Positions 12,015 to 24,983 of a stretch of DNA of 64,000 nucleotides are shown one piece after another. This DNA is from Rotaria sp. Silwood1 (taxonomy: Eukaryota; Rotifera; Eurotatoria; Philodinida; Philodinidae): contig CAJNOP010000003.1 of assembly GCA_905250075.1 (NCBI GenBank), positions 1,190,395 to 1,254,394 of the forward strand. The letters run 5' to 3'. Under the pieces are notes generated by a model. That model saw only the letters and a program-made list of their open reading frames with translations. It was not told where the DNA came from and ran no database searches. The number at the start of each line of letters is the position of its first letter. The stretch's first letter is position 1. The position numbers and the translations under genes are program-made.

Positions 12015-15000
12015 CTAATGATATTGATGATAAAGTGCAAGATTTGTTTGTGTATCAACATAATCAGAATTTGGTGTCGATGATACTTGTGAATTATTTT
12101 CTGATGTTGTTGTTGTTGTAGTTGTTGTCCAATTATCATTAGCTGAAGCCCATGTTGAACCTCCATTATTACTTACAAATGTTCGTCCATCATTATTTCC
12201 ATTGCCTGTTGAATAATCTTGTCCATCTTGATTAGTATATGTTGATGGTGATTGAGATGTATAATTAATAGATGGATTTTGATTTGTTGTCGTTGTTGTT
12301 CTTGAATATGTATCATATGTTTGTCGATTATAATCATTTGAATTTGTAATAACTGATGTTTTATTTGTTGTTGTTGTTGTTGGTTGTATTAATAAAAATG
12401 TTACAATAATAAATTCAATATCATCTGTACATGGATTACAAAAAGCGTATGTTGATGTTTTAAGTGAAACATATTCATTATCAATATTGGTACGAAAACG
12501 TATAATTATATTTGTTAAATTAGTTGATGTATTTAATAAATTTTTTTGTGTTACTGTTCGTTTATATAAATCTTGAAATTTTATTTGATCATCAGGATGT
12601 ATTTGTTCATAAATTAATTTATGTAATAATTCATGACTTTTATAACCAATTATTGGTGTACAACGTTGATCAATAAATAATATTTCACCTGTATCCCAAT
12701 GACAACGACATGTAAATTCTGTTGTTATAGAATTATATGTTGATATTGAACCATTTGTTAAATCATTAACATTTGGTAAACATGAATTTTGTATACGAGC
12801 TATAGCTATAAATGCCATTTGACCATTAGAATTTGATGATGATGGATGATGATTTGTATTATCATGATGTGATGATGAATGATGATGAGTATTTAAATTT
12901 CGAATATAGCCACTTATATGTACGACTTCATATAGATGTCCATCAATGGATGGACCAAGTGATGTACGATGACGACGACGTAATACACATGGATTTATGA
13001 ATGGATTTTGATGTGTATGATCAAGTGGATTGGTTGGACCAACGCGAAGACGACAGATAAATGATCGTTTTGAACTAACTAAAAGAAATCAATTTTTTTA
13101 AGTTTCTAATTTATTTGTGTATTAGGATCTACTTTTTAGGTAAATAAGTAGCAACTGATTTCATGAATCATAGAGAAATTGAAGATGTTAAAAATGAGAT
13201 TTTTTAAATAATATATTCAATTATATGAAAAAGACATTAGCAAAAAAAAAGCTAAATTCATAAATCTTAATTTCGTTTAGTGTGGGCTGTAGATATGAGT
13301 ATAGGTCTTTTCTTTACTCATACATCTTCATTTATATGCACATTCAAACTCATTTTCAACACATTTAGCTTTCATGTACATTTTTTCTATTCAACATCTG
13401 TCTGTTCCATCAATCTGTTTGCAACAGTTTTAATATCTTAACTACCTCATGGTTTAATGACTTCTATTAAGATTCTAGTTTCAAGCACTTATATATAGGC
13501 TTGATATTTTATATGAGCTTTAACTTTCGCTCGGCTGTAAAATACTAGAGTAAATTTTTTTAATTAGACGTTTGGATAGAGTTCATTTGAATTAACTCAT
13601 CAGTTAGAAGTGATGTTTTATCAGAATAATACATTCAGCATATATTTAAAAAGAAGCGAACAGAAGAATCGAATACTTCCAAGAGAAGATTTTTAACTGA
13701 TTAATTATTTTCTAAGAAAATAACACTAATGAATGAAGATATATCGACCGTGCTAATTTAGAATATGACCATGAGAACTTTGCATAGGTCTTTACATACT
13801 AATAAATATCTTGTTAAAACCATTTTTGATCTAGTCAGATTATGAAGTTTATCAATTGGTCAATAAGACAACAAGTTTGTTTATTTTTTAAAAATGAGTC
13901 GCAAATAAAATAATATTATCTTGAAGATTATTACAGTTATATGTATTTTCTGTAAGAAAAACTTCTTAGTCTTGAAGCGTAGCATATGAAGACTTGAGAA
14001 GACTTCTTTCAGTCATATTCGAAATCGACAGTTTACTTTCAAAAAAAATTGACTAATCAATAGAAAAAGCTCCTTCATTATATGTAAAATGTAATTATTT
14101 TAATGTTTAAAATAAACTCAAACTGTGCTTAAAATATGAAAGAAAAAACTTGCCTAATCGAGCACCTGAAGAATGTCCATCTTTTTTAACCGTTCCAGTT
14201 TTAAGATCTAAAATTCTACCATTTCCATTTCCATTTGGACTTCCATCTTGTGGTTGTAAATTCAGTTGTTCACGTACTTTTTCAACATCATCCGGATGAA
14301 CAAAATCTAAAGAACAAACAAAACAAAAATCATACAAATCGTGTTTTTCTTTTTCATACCATAAAAAAATCTTGAATACCAATCATGACATGTATATGAA
14401 AGTATATGTTGTATAGCATCACTTATATATATAACGCGTAAATTGTCACAATTAAGTGCAAATAAAAATGCATCACATGATTCAACCATTAAATATTTTA
14501 ATTCATTATCATTAAGAAATGATGGTTTATGTAGATCTTGTTGTTGAGATAATTGTGTTGAATTTAATGATAATGAATTATTATTTGTACGTAAATTTTT
14601 CATAAATTGTGCTGCCATACGTAGAATTGTTAATTTATCAGGTTTACGTGCTAAATTTGAACATGCTGGAACCATATCACATAATTCAGCAAAATATGTT
14701 GCCATTTTAACACGACGACGACGTTCAATTTCACAATGATTTTCACGAGCTTGTTTTTCTTTATCTTCTTCACCAATTGTACTATTATTTGGATTATTAT
14801 TATTATTATTAGGTATAATTACATTTGATAAAGATGTACCACGTAAATCATATTTATTTTCTTCATCATCATCATCAAGATCATCTTCATCATTATTTTG
14901 CTAAAAATAAATTAAAGAGCATTTAAGATTTTTTTTTTAAAGAAAAATCAACATACTAATTTTCGTTTGACATTAGATTTTGTTGCCTTATCTGTTGATC

Positions 15001-15394
15001 GTTTACGATTTGTTTTATTACGTGATGATTCAATTGAACTTGATGATGATGCAGCCGATGATGATGAATTACTAAAATCAGCATGATGTTGAAGATGATT
15101 TAATGTTGTTGTTGTTGTTGTTGTTGGATAAAATGATGATGATGCTTGTTGAACATGTAAAAGTTGTTGTTGAGGTAATTGATGACTATAATAATGTTGA
15201 TATTGACCTAATGATGATGATGATGCTGATGACACAGCAGCAGCTGCTACAGCTGCAGCTGCATAAGCAGCATTTGGATTTGATGTTAAATATGGATGTT
15301 GAATTATTGCTCCGGATGATGATGGAAGAATAGATGGAATTGATATATCATCATTTGAAGGTATACCACCATTACCATAAGTTATTGATGACAT
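12015..15394 (-). CDS. ARNT: bHLH-PAS transcription factor, ARNT/tango orthologue
   Basis: ARNT is the common dimer partner of class I bHLH-PAS factors (AhR, HIF, Sim, trachealess) and binds E-box-like sites in the nucleus. Exons: 14957-15394, 14360-14900, 14154-14306, 12015-13078, together 2196 nt (731 aa), in frame throughout. Residues 1-146 are low complexity (poly-Ala, Ser, Gln, Thr) and end in a basic stretch. The bHLH spans about 193-247, with [13 protein letters not shown] and [14 protein letters not shown] nearly identical to vertebrate ARNT. PAS-A begins at about 270 ([13 protein letters not shown]) and continues through [14 protein letters not shown] and [18 protein letters not shown] covers about 497-605 ([31 protein letters not shown]). 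The C-terminus is Thr/Ser/Asn-rich. The third intron appears to use a GC donor (GGCAAGT), since only that junction restores [11 protein letters not shown]. Intron 13079-14153 holds nothing recognisable. BMAL/cycle is less likely given the ARNT-specific motifs. Confidence 0.93.
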
Positions 15395-17286
15395 TATAAT
15401 TTAGTAACTGAAAATAAAAGAATATGAACTTCAAAAGCGTGAGAATAAAATTTCTTTTTTTTTTATTTTCATGTTCACTAATACTTTACAATAAACAACT
15501 AGGTTCGACTAATTGAGGAAAAATGTCCGCAAAGTATAATCGAAGAGAACGATGAAAAAAAAAATTATCAATAAAACATAATTGAATGTCTAATTTTTAT
15601 TAGATTCATAATCGAGATTATTTTTTTCACTTCTATCGAATATGTTGATGGGTCCGATAACAAGAAAAAATTTATAGTTAGTAACATTCAAAAGATTATT
15701 TAAATATTTCTCCTTTGTTTTAGTCTAGGAATGTGTCGAACGTTATTGTTTTCTCCACTTGAACTATTGTTCATAATTCTGATTCTTGAATATATCTGAT
15801 ACAAACTTAAAGATTTAGATGTGTTGGATAATGAGAATTTCATGAATTATGGTATCCTTGCTATTTTAAAGAGCACAATATTAGAGACTGCCGCATTTGC
15901 TACGATCTTCTCTCGTAAAAATCTTTAAAAAGCTTTTTTTTAATAAATTTCGATTTTGTGAGAGACGATCATAGAAAATACGACGACTTTTCATTTTGTG
16001 CTTTTTTTTAAATGAGATTGTTAAAAAAAATAGTCTCCTAGGATCGGAAAACTACGGTGACCGATTTTTTTTTTACAAAGTTATCTATGAAATCTTAGTA
16101 AAAGAAAATTCCAATGGCTGTTAAAATTACTAGCTGATTTTTCAGTTACTTGTTTAAAATTATAGGAAAATACGTTGTTATTAAACTTTGTTTTTTACTA
16201 TCTAATATACGAAGAGTGTAATCTGTTTATTTAACGAAATTTTAGTTTACATCACTCATTTCTTCAATAATCTCATTAAATGTTGGATTAATATCTCGTA
16301 AATTGAGCTGTCTACACTAAACCTATTATTCGCTTATTTCTATCATGTGGACATTTTCTTCGTTTAATTAAAAAAATAATGTCCATAATAAACATAAATA
16401 ATAATGTTAATTTTACACTTACATTAGGAAGTATTTTAATTATTTGATATTGAAAACTAAGAAATAAAAGGCTAATATCAACTTTAATTGAAAAATAAAA
16501 GATCTTTAATTTCGAATTTTTCTTTTTTGTTTTGAAGATCACAATGTAAGAAAAAAATCAAATGACAATATCTAAAATAAGAAATGATCAATCATAACCA
16601 ACAACGTATTTTATCATCTATATCAATTGTCGAGAAACAAATAAAACAAAATCGAGGAACAAAGAAGAAAACAAATAAAAAAAAGAAAGATCAAGATCTG
16701 TTGTTGCTTTTTATTTTTATTTCTTTTTTTACTATCGTTCTTTTGTTTCTTCTTCTTCTTCTTCTTCTTTTGCTTATTATCGTTTACGGTTCTTGAAAAA
16801 TTAGGTTTTTTTTTGGCTAAAAGCACAGACACACACATAGTACAATATGGACAAGCAGAGCAAGAGTTAGACGGTTTAATAATTACACGCGAGATAGAAA
16901 CAAAAAAAAGAAAGAAAAACAACAAGAAAAAGACAGAAAGAAAACGTTTTCCTATTTACACCGGGTGTTCATGTGGAGAGAACAAGAAAACAACAACAAC
17001 AACAACAATAATAATAATAATGATAATGATTTTTTTGTTTGGACGTTTGTTTATGTGTGTGCGTGTGTATATATAGAAGTTTCTCTTTTAGTTTTTCGAA
17101 AAAAAATACATTCTCACCTCGCGCATATATCAAAATCGTTGATCAACAGAAAAAAAACCATAAGCGAAACAAATAAAGAGTAACAACGGGATGTGTGTAT
17201 GTGTATTAAATAAAGGCAAGAAAAAACTGCCAGTTTCTTTCTTTTTTTTTTAATGTCTGCGTGTATATGTAATGTTTATGAATTGT
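15395..17286. other. Spacer between ARNT 5' end and hnRNP 3' end, with microsatellites
   Basis: No coding exon recognised. The left part should hold the ARNT promoter and 5' UTR. The right part, dense in simple repeats ((CTT)n near 16749-16769, (ACA)n(ATA)n near 16990-17021, poly-A tracts), probably includes the 3' UTR of the hnRNP gene. Short frames of poly-Lys or poly-Asn in this area are products of the simple repeats. Confidence 0.6.
16990..17021. repeat. Compound trinucleotide microsatellite (ACA)n(ATA)n
   Basis: An ACA run passes directly into an ATA run. It lies about 270 bases 3' of the hnRNP stop codon, probably in its 3' UTR or flank. Confidence 0.85.
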
Positions 17287-19719
17287 CTAACTTCGAGAAT
17301 ATGGATGATAAGTAGGACTGGAAACAATAGATGTTTTGGCTTTGCCATAATGATTGTCGTGTTCATAATCATTTTGATTACCCGGTGAATTACCTGATTG
17401 TTGTCCAGTACCATTATCACCCATTGTACCACTCATAGCTGTATTCATTGGTGGGTAATATGATGCATAATCATAACCAGTACCATAGGCTATGAAAAAT
17501 TATATGATGAAAATAAATTTATAAACAAAAGAAAAAAAATCCAAAGAAGAAATATTTACTATTTGGATCAGCATAAACACCTGTTGGTTGTGCAGCACCA
17601 TAACCATAATGAGAATAATAATCATTTGCACTTACTGTATTTGATGGTGCATATTGATACTGAGAACTTGATTGGTGATCGGAATATTGAGAATAAGATG
17701 ATGGTCCCGGACTAGGAGCACCTGTTGAACCAGAACTACCATATGGATATGTGGCTGGATTTGCTTGTTGATTGTATGTGTAAGCATTCCAATGAGTATA
17801 GCTAGAAAAAAAATACTTAAATAATTTATACGATACATTCAATATTTAAATATGTTTTCTTTAAAAAAATGAAGGCAATCAGTATAAAGTGTTTTATTTT
17901 TATATTCAGAGGTAGATAAAAGTAGAATGGCATAAATAAAGATATGATAATATATAAAGAAATATGAATATATAATTTATTGTGTTAATGACTTGAATAT
18001 GATTCAGAACGATATCATTTTTTCTTTTGAAATTGGAAAAAAAAACATGTTTTCTCGATTAGATAATAATGCCTATGTTTATACAGAGTGAGTCACAAAT
18101 AAAAGAATACGTAATACTTTTGGTGTATATGCAGTAATATTCAAACAAATTATATACCATCAATCGTTATCTTCAACACTTTATTCGGAAGTATATAAAT
18201 ACAATTAATGACAAAAGAGAAATATAGAAACGTTCAAGACCTATGAAGCCAATTATTTACTTGTAATATAATATGTCAAAGATCTATCGAATAGGATAAC
18301 ATATCATATGAATATGCGTTCTAACTGTTAACCGCTCCAAGATGATTGTGAAGGAGAAATTGTTTCCACTCGAAAACTCCCTGTTTTCAGATGCAGCTAA
18401 GAGTTTTATCTAAATATGGATTAATGATTTTTCATGTCATAAAAACTTTTTTCTTGTCTTATCGTTCTAGATTTAGTTGATCAATCATTGGACAAAGATA
18501 TATATATATATAGAGAAACAGAAAAGCAATCACAAATGAGATATAGATCCTATCAAAACGTTTGGTTATGATTCTAAAAAAAATCAATATTTTCTTACGC
18601 ATCAGGTGTTGGATAAGCACTTGGCCCATAAGATGGAACACCAGCTCCATAATTTGTATATGCAGCTTGTTGTCCATATGGATCATAGATTTGTTGTTGT
18701 AATTGTTGCTGTTGTTGATTACTTAATGTTTTAGGTTTAGCACGTTTAACATCAACACTTATATCACCAATTGTATGTCGTTGTAATCGAAGAACTTCTT
18801 GTGCTGCTTGTTCAGTTTGAAATGAAATAAAACAGAATGGACGTCGTTCATTCTTTTCTTTATCATAAGGTAGATCAATTTCTAAATAGGAAAAAAACAA
18901 ATTCTCTCCTTCAAATTTTTCTATGAATATTTTCTTACCTTCAATTGGACCAAATTTAGAAAAATATTCTCGTAATTGTGAATCCGGAAAACTTGGATCA
19001 AGACCACCAATAAATACTTTACGATTATTACTATATGGATTTAAAGTAGCACCTAGAGCCATATTCATATTTGTATAAGGCATTGTTGATGATGGACCAA
19101 CACCATATAACGAAGATTGTGATGATAGATTAGGATTATTATTATTAGTTATATTATTCATTTGATTGTTTGTTGTTGTTGTATTTAAACGACGATGAGC
19201 TGGTTTAGGATCAACTCTTCGTCCATTAACAAAATGATCATTTTGTGAAAGTATTTTTTCAACAATATCTTTTGAATCGAATACAAGAAAAGCAAAACCA
19301 CGACTACGTCCTGTTGATGGATCATGTTTAATTGAACAATCAAGAACATTACCAAAACTAGAAAAATATCCACGTAAATCTTCTTGTGTTGTATCCCAAG
19401 TTAAACCACCTACAATCAAAAACAAAAGAATATTCATTGTACTAAAAAAATTTCTAAAACACATACCAACAAATAATTTTCTTTCATCTTCAGGTTTTGA
19501 TCCAGTCGATGTACCTGTACCACCACTCCCACTACCTTGTGAATAACCTGTTTGTGATAAATTTATATTTTGACTATCATGTATATCAATTGTATAACCA
19601 TTTTCAACTTGACCATGATTTGTATGTTCATTATAACCACTATCACGTGTTGGTGATGATGATGATAGTTGACCGATACGAGATGAATCATACTCATTAT
19701 CCAAATTTCTTGTTGTCAT
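17287..19719 (-). CDS. Two-RRM hnRNP, hnRNP D/AB-squid type
   Basis: An RNA-binding protein of the hnRNP A/B-D family, which packages pre-mRNA and controls splicing, localisation or stability of AU/UAG-rich transcripts. Exons: 19467-19719, 18939-19409, 18599-18881, 17560-17801, 17287-17489; 1452 nt, 483 aa, frame intact. The N-terminus (1-80) is Ser/Gly/Gln-rich. RRM1 covers about 81-158 with RNP2 KLFVGGL and RNP1 RGFAFLVF. RRM2 covers about 214-291 with RNP2 KVFIGGL and RNP1 RPFCFISF. An Asn-rich linker separates them. After a poly-Gln stretch the tail is rich in Tyr, Gly, Ser and Pro, typical of prion-like hnRNP tails. RRM2 (IDLPYDKEKNERR, DVKRAKPK) looks closest to Drosophila squid and vertebrate hnRNP D/AB. 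DAZAP1 or Musashi are alternatives. The start at 19719 follows an A-rich context. Exon 1 is interrupted inside RNP2, a position worth comparing with family members. Confidence 0.88.
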
Positions 19720-22700
19720 TTTTTTATATGAACTATGATTAAAAAAAAATAAAACGAATCTTATCAAATGAAATTATTTTATTTGCATCTTTGATTGCTG
19801 TTGAAGATTGTTTTTATTGATAAAATACTTACATAATGTGTGTGTATATATATGTAATAATAAATTTATTTTGTTAATGTAATTAATGCACAAAAGGGGA
19901 AGTTGAAGCGAACACACGCTAATATTTATATATGTAGGAATGAAAATCGAACAAGAACTGCACACACGAATAAATGTAGCAGTAGGTAGAACGAGCACAA
20001 AGACTGATGTCTGAAATAACAAAACACACAAAACATTGAAGAAAATAACAGAAAAAAAAATCTAGTGAATGAAAACAAAAACAATTTTAGTTTATTGTTC
20101 AATACATTCTTTTTTTTGTAGATATTGAATAAAGACCAGAATATGAAATTGATGATAGAAGAGACGAAATCTTTTTTTTTTTGTTGATTGTAAATTAATA
20201 ATATTCTTGAATTTCTTTTCCTTTCTTTTTTTATTATTATTATATAGATATTGAAAAAGATGTCAATAGAATGGTATTGTTGTTACCGTTAGAAAGTTTC
20301 TTTTCTTTTTTTTTTATTATCATATGTTGTCACTGTATGCTAGTGCCATGTTAGAACTCGGACTCTTTGACTCGATTAGGATGTATGTTTGAATAATTAA
20401 GCTGGAAATTTTTCTTTCGATTTTGTAAAAAACTAATTGAAGAATATAATTATTCGTCATTGATTACTAGAGAAAAATTTTTGTCACTTTTTTACGATTG
20501 ATGTACTCATATGAACGACATCTATTTAATAGATGTCGATAAGTTTTAGATTTTTAATAATATCAATGCATGCTGATACGTAGATATATATAAATTCGAT
20601 CTATTAGAAAATTTATATAAACGTTTTTCTTACATAGACAGGGCAGTCACAAAAGTTTGTGCGGAAAGTTGATGTAAATAGTGCTTCAATAGGTCAAGCA
20701 GCTTATATTCTTTGAAGTTTTGTTAAAGGCTAAATTTTTTAAGTCACCTATCTTTGTGAAAGCAAAATACAAATTAAATTTGAACTACCGACATCAAGCA
20801 TAGATTGTACTAGGAATGCTTTTGCAAAATTAGTATAGTTGTAAATTTGAAAGACCATAAAAAATTACACAAAAGAAAATTGACGAAGTTCATTATGATG
20901 ATGAAAATGTGTCGTTATCGAGTGTTCAAATTATTGCAATCTCCTGTCTCATATCACAAATAGTAGCAGGCTGAATTATAACTTCATATCGTTCGATGAA
21001 GGGATGCTAGGTGCAATTTGTCCAATACCTTGATGAAAAGTATTCACAAGATTGAGTTAAAGTTCTTAAATTTTGACATAAAAAATCAGAAGAATTCGTG
21101 TTTCTTTTTGTTGGACGAAATCTATTTTCATTTAAATGGTTTATTGATAAATAAAAATCAAACTAAGACATAATAACGGAAATAAATTAATACACAAAAT
21201 AAAACTTTCTACTGTATTGTTTTTTACGGATATCAAAAAATATGAGTTTAATTATAATCAATTTAAACATTCGTCGTAAACCAAATTATATGAAATAAAA
21301 CTTAAAAGAACATACTATCATATTATAAAAAGAAAAGCAACTAATTCGTTCGAAATGTATAAGAAATATTTATATGAAATTATTGCAGGAACTCTTGGAT
21401 CATCTTGTACATTAGATCTAAGAAGACAAAATCTAATCGGAAAGCAAAGCAGCTAGTTTTTTTTTTAGCTCTTTTCAAAATGTGAGTAGAAGTGCACTTT
21501 ACTAAATGTTTCTATTTGATAAGTTTAGTCTAAACGCTTTTTATTATGATGTCTACTCAAAAAGAAAATTTATTGTCGTCGACATTCTACGTTCGGTCAA
21601 GTACTCATGACATCCAATGGTGTTAACGGAAATATAGTTTGCGACAGACACTATTACTGATTTGACATATATAGATAAGTATTGTAAAAAACAAACGATA
21701 TCCAGGCCACAATACAGAATCTGACAAAACCTCTTTTGACGCAAAACATAAAGCACAATAATATACTACACGATAAAAGTATCAAATGTCTTATCTTCTA
21801 TATATCCAGATTATGATGATTGAAAGACAGAATTGTTTATTGACATGGTTTTCTTTTCTTCACTTTACAGAGTTTTTCAACAGATCGTTTGTTTCGATTA
21901 GTAACACTGTCAACGATGAATAGATTTTGTATCTTTACTTTATCCTTAAAATGACATGAAGCTTGTGAGGCGTTTGTTTACCTGTTTTTTTTCCATGTCA
22001 TGAGCTAAAAGTCTATTGATAAGAAATGACCTAATTGAATTGATCTAAGAATTAATTGAATTATATAAAATACACGTGGGGAATACGGACTTGCATTGAA
22101 AAGAGGAATTTAATCTTAACTACTTATTCTATAAATAATTAATTCATTATTTTATTTTTCAAAGATAGATTCAATATGTTTCCTCATTAAATCATAACTA
22201 TGTACATTAATATCAGATACATGAGATTAATCTTTACTTGACAGGTTTTCGATATTACTAGTAGTAGCGAAGTCAGTATTGTCAGTTCATGGCGGGTTTG
22301 GACGATCCCATACAAACACAACGGATTACTTTAACATAGCCTTCGAAACATCTTAAAATGAACTGAGTCTGGTCTTGGCTCCGCATCTAATTAAGATCTG
22401 AAAAATTTGACTACATTAAAAGCGAAATAAAATTCTTCGAAAGATCTGAATCGGAGACTAAACTCAAATATGAAATACGATATAGATTGTTCTTCATTTG
22501 TCGAAAGTTGTCCTTACGACTTGCTGAATATTTATCTTATCGATAATATTAAGATTTACAACAAGTATTTGATCTTCATTTATTATTATTTTGTCCTTGG
22601 TCTAGTTTAATAGTGTTAAGTCCATATGACTGAAAACAAGACGAGATATTCTTCAGCATAGAATATCTTAGCTATTTATTTCATAATATGTTTATTTACT

Positions 22701-24983
22701 CCAATTACAAAGGTATTATTTTCTTATCAAGTAAGCGATTCGAATCATTAATAATTGAAGCTGTCGTTGCTGCACTCTAAAGCATTTGTTTATTTGATAA
22801 TGTATTGGATGAGTGAAAATTTTATATAAAAGAATAGATATGATTGATTTATGTGTTGGGAAGAGTCGATGATTTATTTTTTTATTTTGACGGGTACGTG
22901 CATCTAGGCATTACATATTTAACGTTATACTATATGAAAAAATATCATAATATTTTATTAATAAAAACTATAATGTTTATGATGATGGTGTTTCTACAAA
23001 AAAATATTTTCTTTTTTAAGATGATGATCAAATTTTTTACATTGATAAATTGAAAAGATACAAAAAAACTCATCAGTAGATTTGCAACAACAACTGAATA
23101 CAATGTAATAAAAATGTTAGTAATAATTGTCTATTAATATTTCAACATTCATTATAATTTGTTCGTTTAGACAACTATTTTGTTAGTTTTTATATTGTTA
23201 ATGTACTAAATAGAGCAAGAAAACAAATCAGTAATATTCTATATAGAATATAACTACCACATATAAATGATGATTCACATAAAAAATTGAAATAATAATA
23301 CAATGGTCGCTATTACTGGTAGAGATTTGTTCGAAAATCATATGAATAGTTTGTGAACTCTCCTTCATTTATAATCAAACTAGATAATCCTTCACTCTTG
23401 AAAAGATTTTAAAGTAAAACTTTTTTCTTCAAATTAAGATCAAATATGGTACCATTTTTCTCTTGATCAGCGTAAGAAAGCAATTTTGTTTAATGAGTAA
23501 ATATCTATTACCATCTTTTATTATTATTGAAATCATCATTGTTCTGTTTGTTTTATTCTCCTAAATAATATATTCTTTAAATTTAATGAAATACATGTTT
23601 TGAATATATAATATAATTGCGTTCGACTTTGCATATAATATTATTACAGTAATTATTGCTACGTAGATGTGTGTATTCATTTTAGATGCTCTCGTCTAAC
23701 AAGATGAATTTTTAGAAGTACAAAATACTGTCCTGCAACCGGATCGGTTCAGGTACTGAACATAAAATAAAAATGTCCGGTTTGATTACTAAGTCGATCG
23801 AATATCAAAAGTGGAAAGACACCAAGTGAATCCTATATCACTTACCTCTTTGAAGTTTTGAGATAATCTCTTTTTGTTATTGCTATTTATAGAAGAAATA
23901 GAATAGTATAGCTTTTCATGTAAAATAAAAGTTTAAAAACTACATTATATCTGTGACAGTACCTGCCAGATATTGATTAGTGTCGGTCAAGAAGTCGCGC
24001 CTGTGCAGAACACTAGTACAAAGAGCACAGATTCATATTTCATTGTTATTTTTCATAGTGGTTAACAGATAATATTGATTATAAGATCAATAATCTTTCT
24101 CTTAGCTTTATCATGTGATTGTTGACTAATTCTTATCATAATGAATATCTATTAAAATACAATATAAAATACACTAAAGAAAAACAATGGTTAAAATAAA
24201 TTTATTCTGTAAATTATTTTAAATGAATTGTTCTTAATATCATTAAATATCGATCAAATGTTTGCTATATTTATACATATTAATGATATAATAAAATTGC
24301 TTCGTATGAAAGAAAAAAAAAGACTTCATTAAGAGATCATTCGATATGTAAGACGAATATTTATTGTTGAAATGTTGATTATCATGATAAGACAATGAGA
24401 CATGGAATGACAGATTCTTTCATACAAATATTCACTTGATCATTATATATACACATAATTAAGATCATTGTTTAGTTCTAGTTTTCTATGGTGTTTTTGG
24501 AGCATAGACCATTCATTCATGATAAATTATCTTTATGAATATTACAACTATCCTTATGTTGATAGAACTATACTTGTTTAATAACATGATTGTTACATTG
24601 AAAAATCAAGATTGTTTTCTTCGAATTTTTCATGATATGAATATGAACTTATTCTGATGTACTAATGAATAAAACATATTCTGTGCAAAAAAAAACAATG
24701 GACAAAACTTGTTCAATTATTACTGTGAAGCACACATGAAATACAAAATCGAAAACAAAAAATTGTTAAGGTCACTCGGTAAAATATACTCGATGTTTCA
24801 ACCCAATCGAAGGATAATAATAAAATATATAAAGAATAAAAAAAGTAATCCATGGGTCAAAAATGAAAAAGAAATAGAGAAAAAAGAAATGAAAAACTTT
24901 AATTTAGACTAATTCTACAATTGAAATATTTCATTCTGTTTTCGTTAAATATTAAATCATAATACACAATTCATCACTTAATA
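19720..24983. other. 5.3 kb gene-free region
   Basis: No exon with family resemblance was seen on either strand. The right end should hold the 3' UTR of the PDZ gene and the left end the promoter of the hnRNP gene. Near 20640 there is a phrase resembling a mariner/Tc1 end (CAGTCACAAAAGTTTGTGCG), but no partner inverted copy or transposase frame was found. The remainder is AT-rich with homopolymer runs. Confidence 0.55.

Noticed and set aside
16584..17183. Several short frames of poly-Lys, poly-Asn and poly-Leu
   Set aside because: They are direct translations of the (CTT)n and (ACA)n(ATA)n microsatellites next to the hnRNP gene.
20630..21180. Possible decayed Tc1/mariner element
   Set aside because: CAGTCACAAAAGTTTGTGCG resembles mariner ends, but I found no inverted partner and no transposase reading frame.
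24709..24912. Plus-strand 67-codon frame
   Set aside because: Lys/Asn/Ile-rich, antisense to the likely 3' UTR of the PDZ gene, no resemblance to anything; expected by chance in A-rich sequence.
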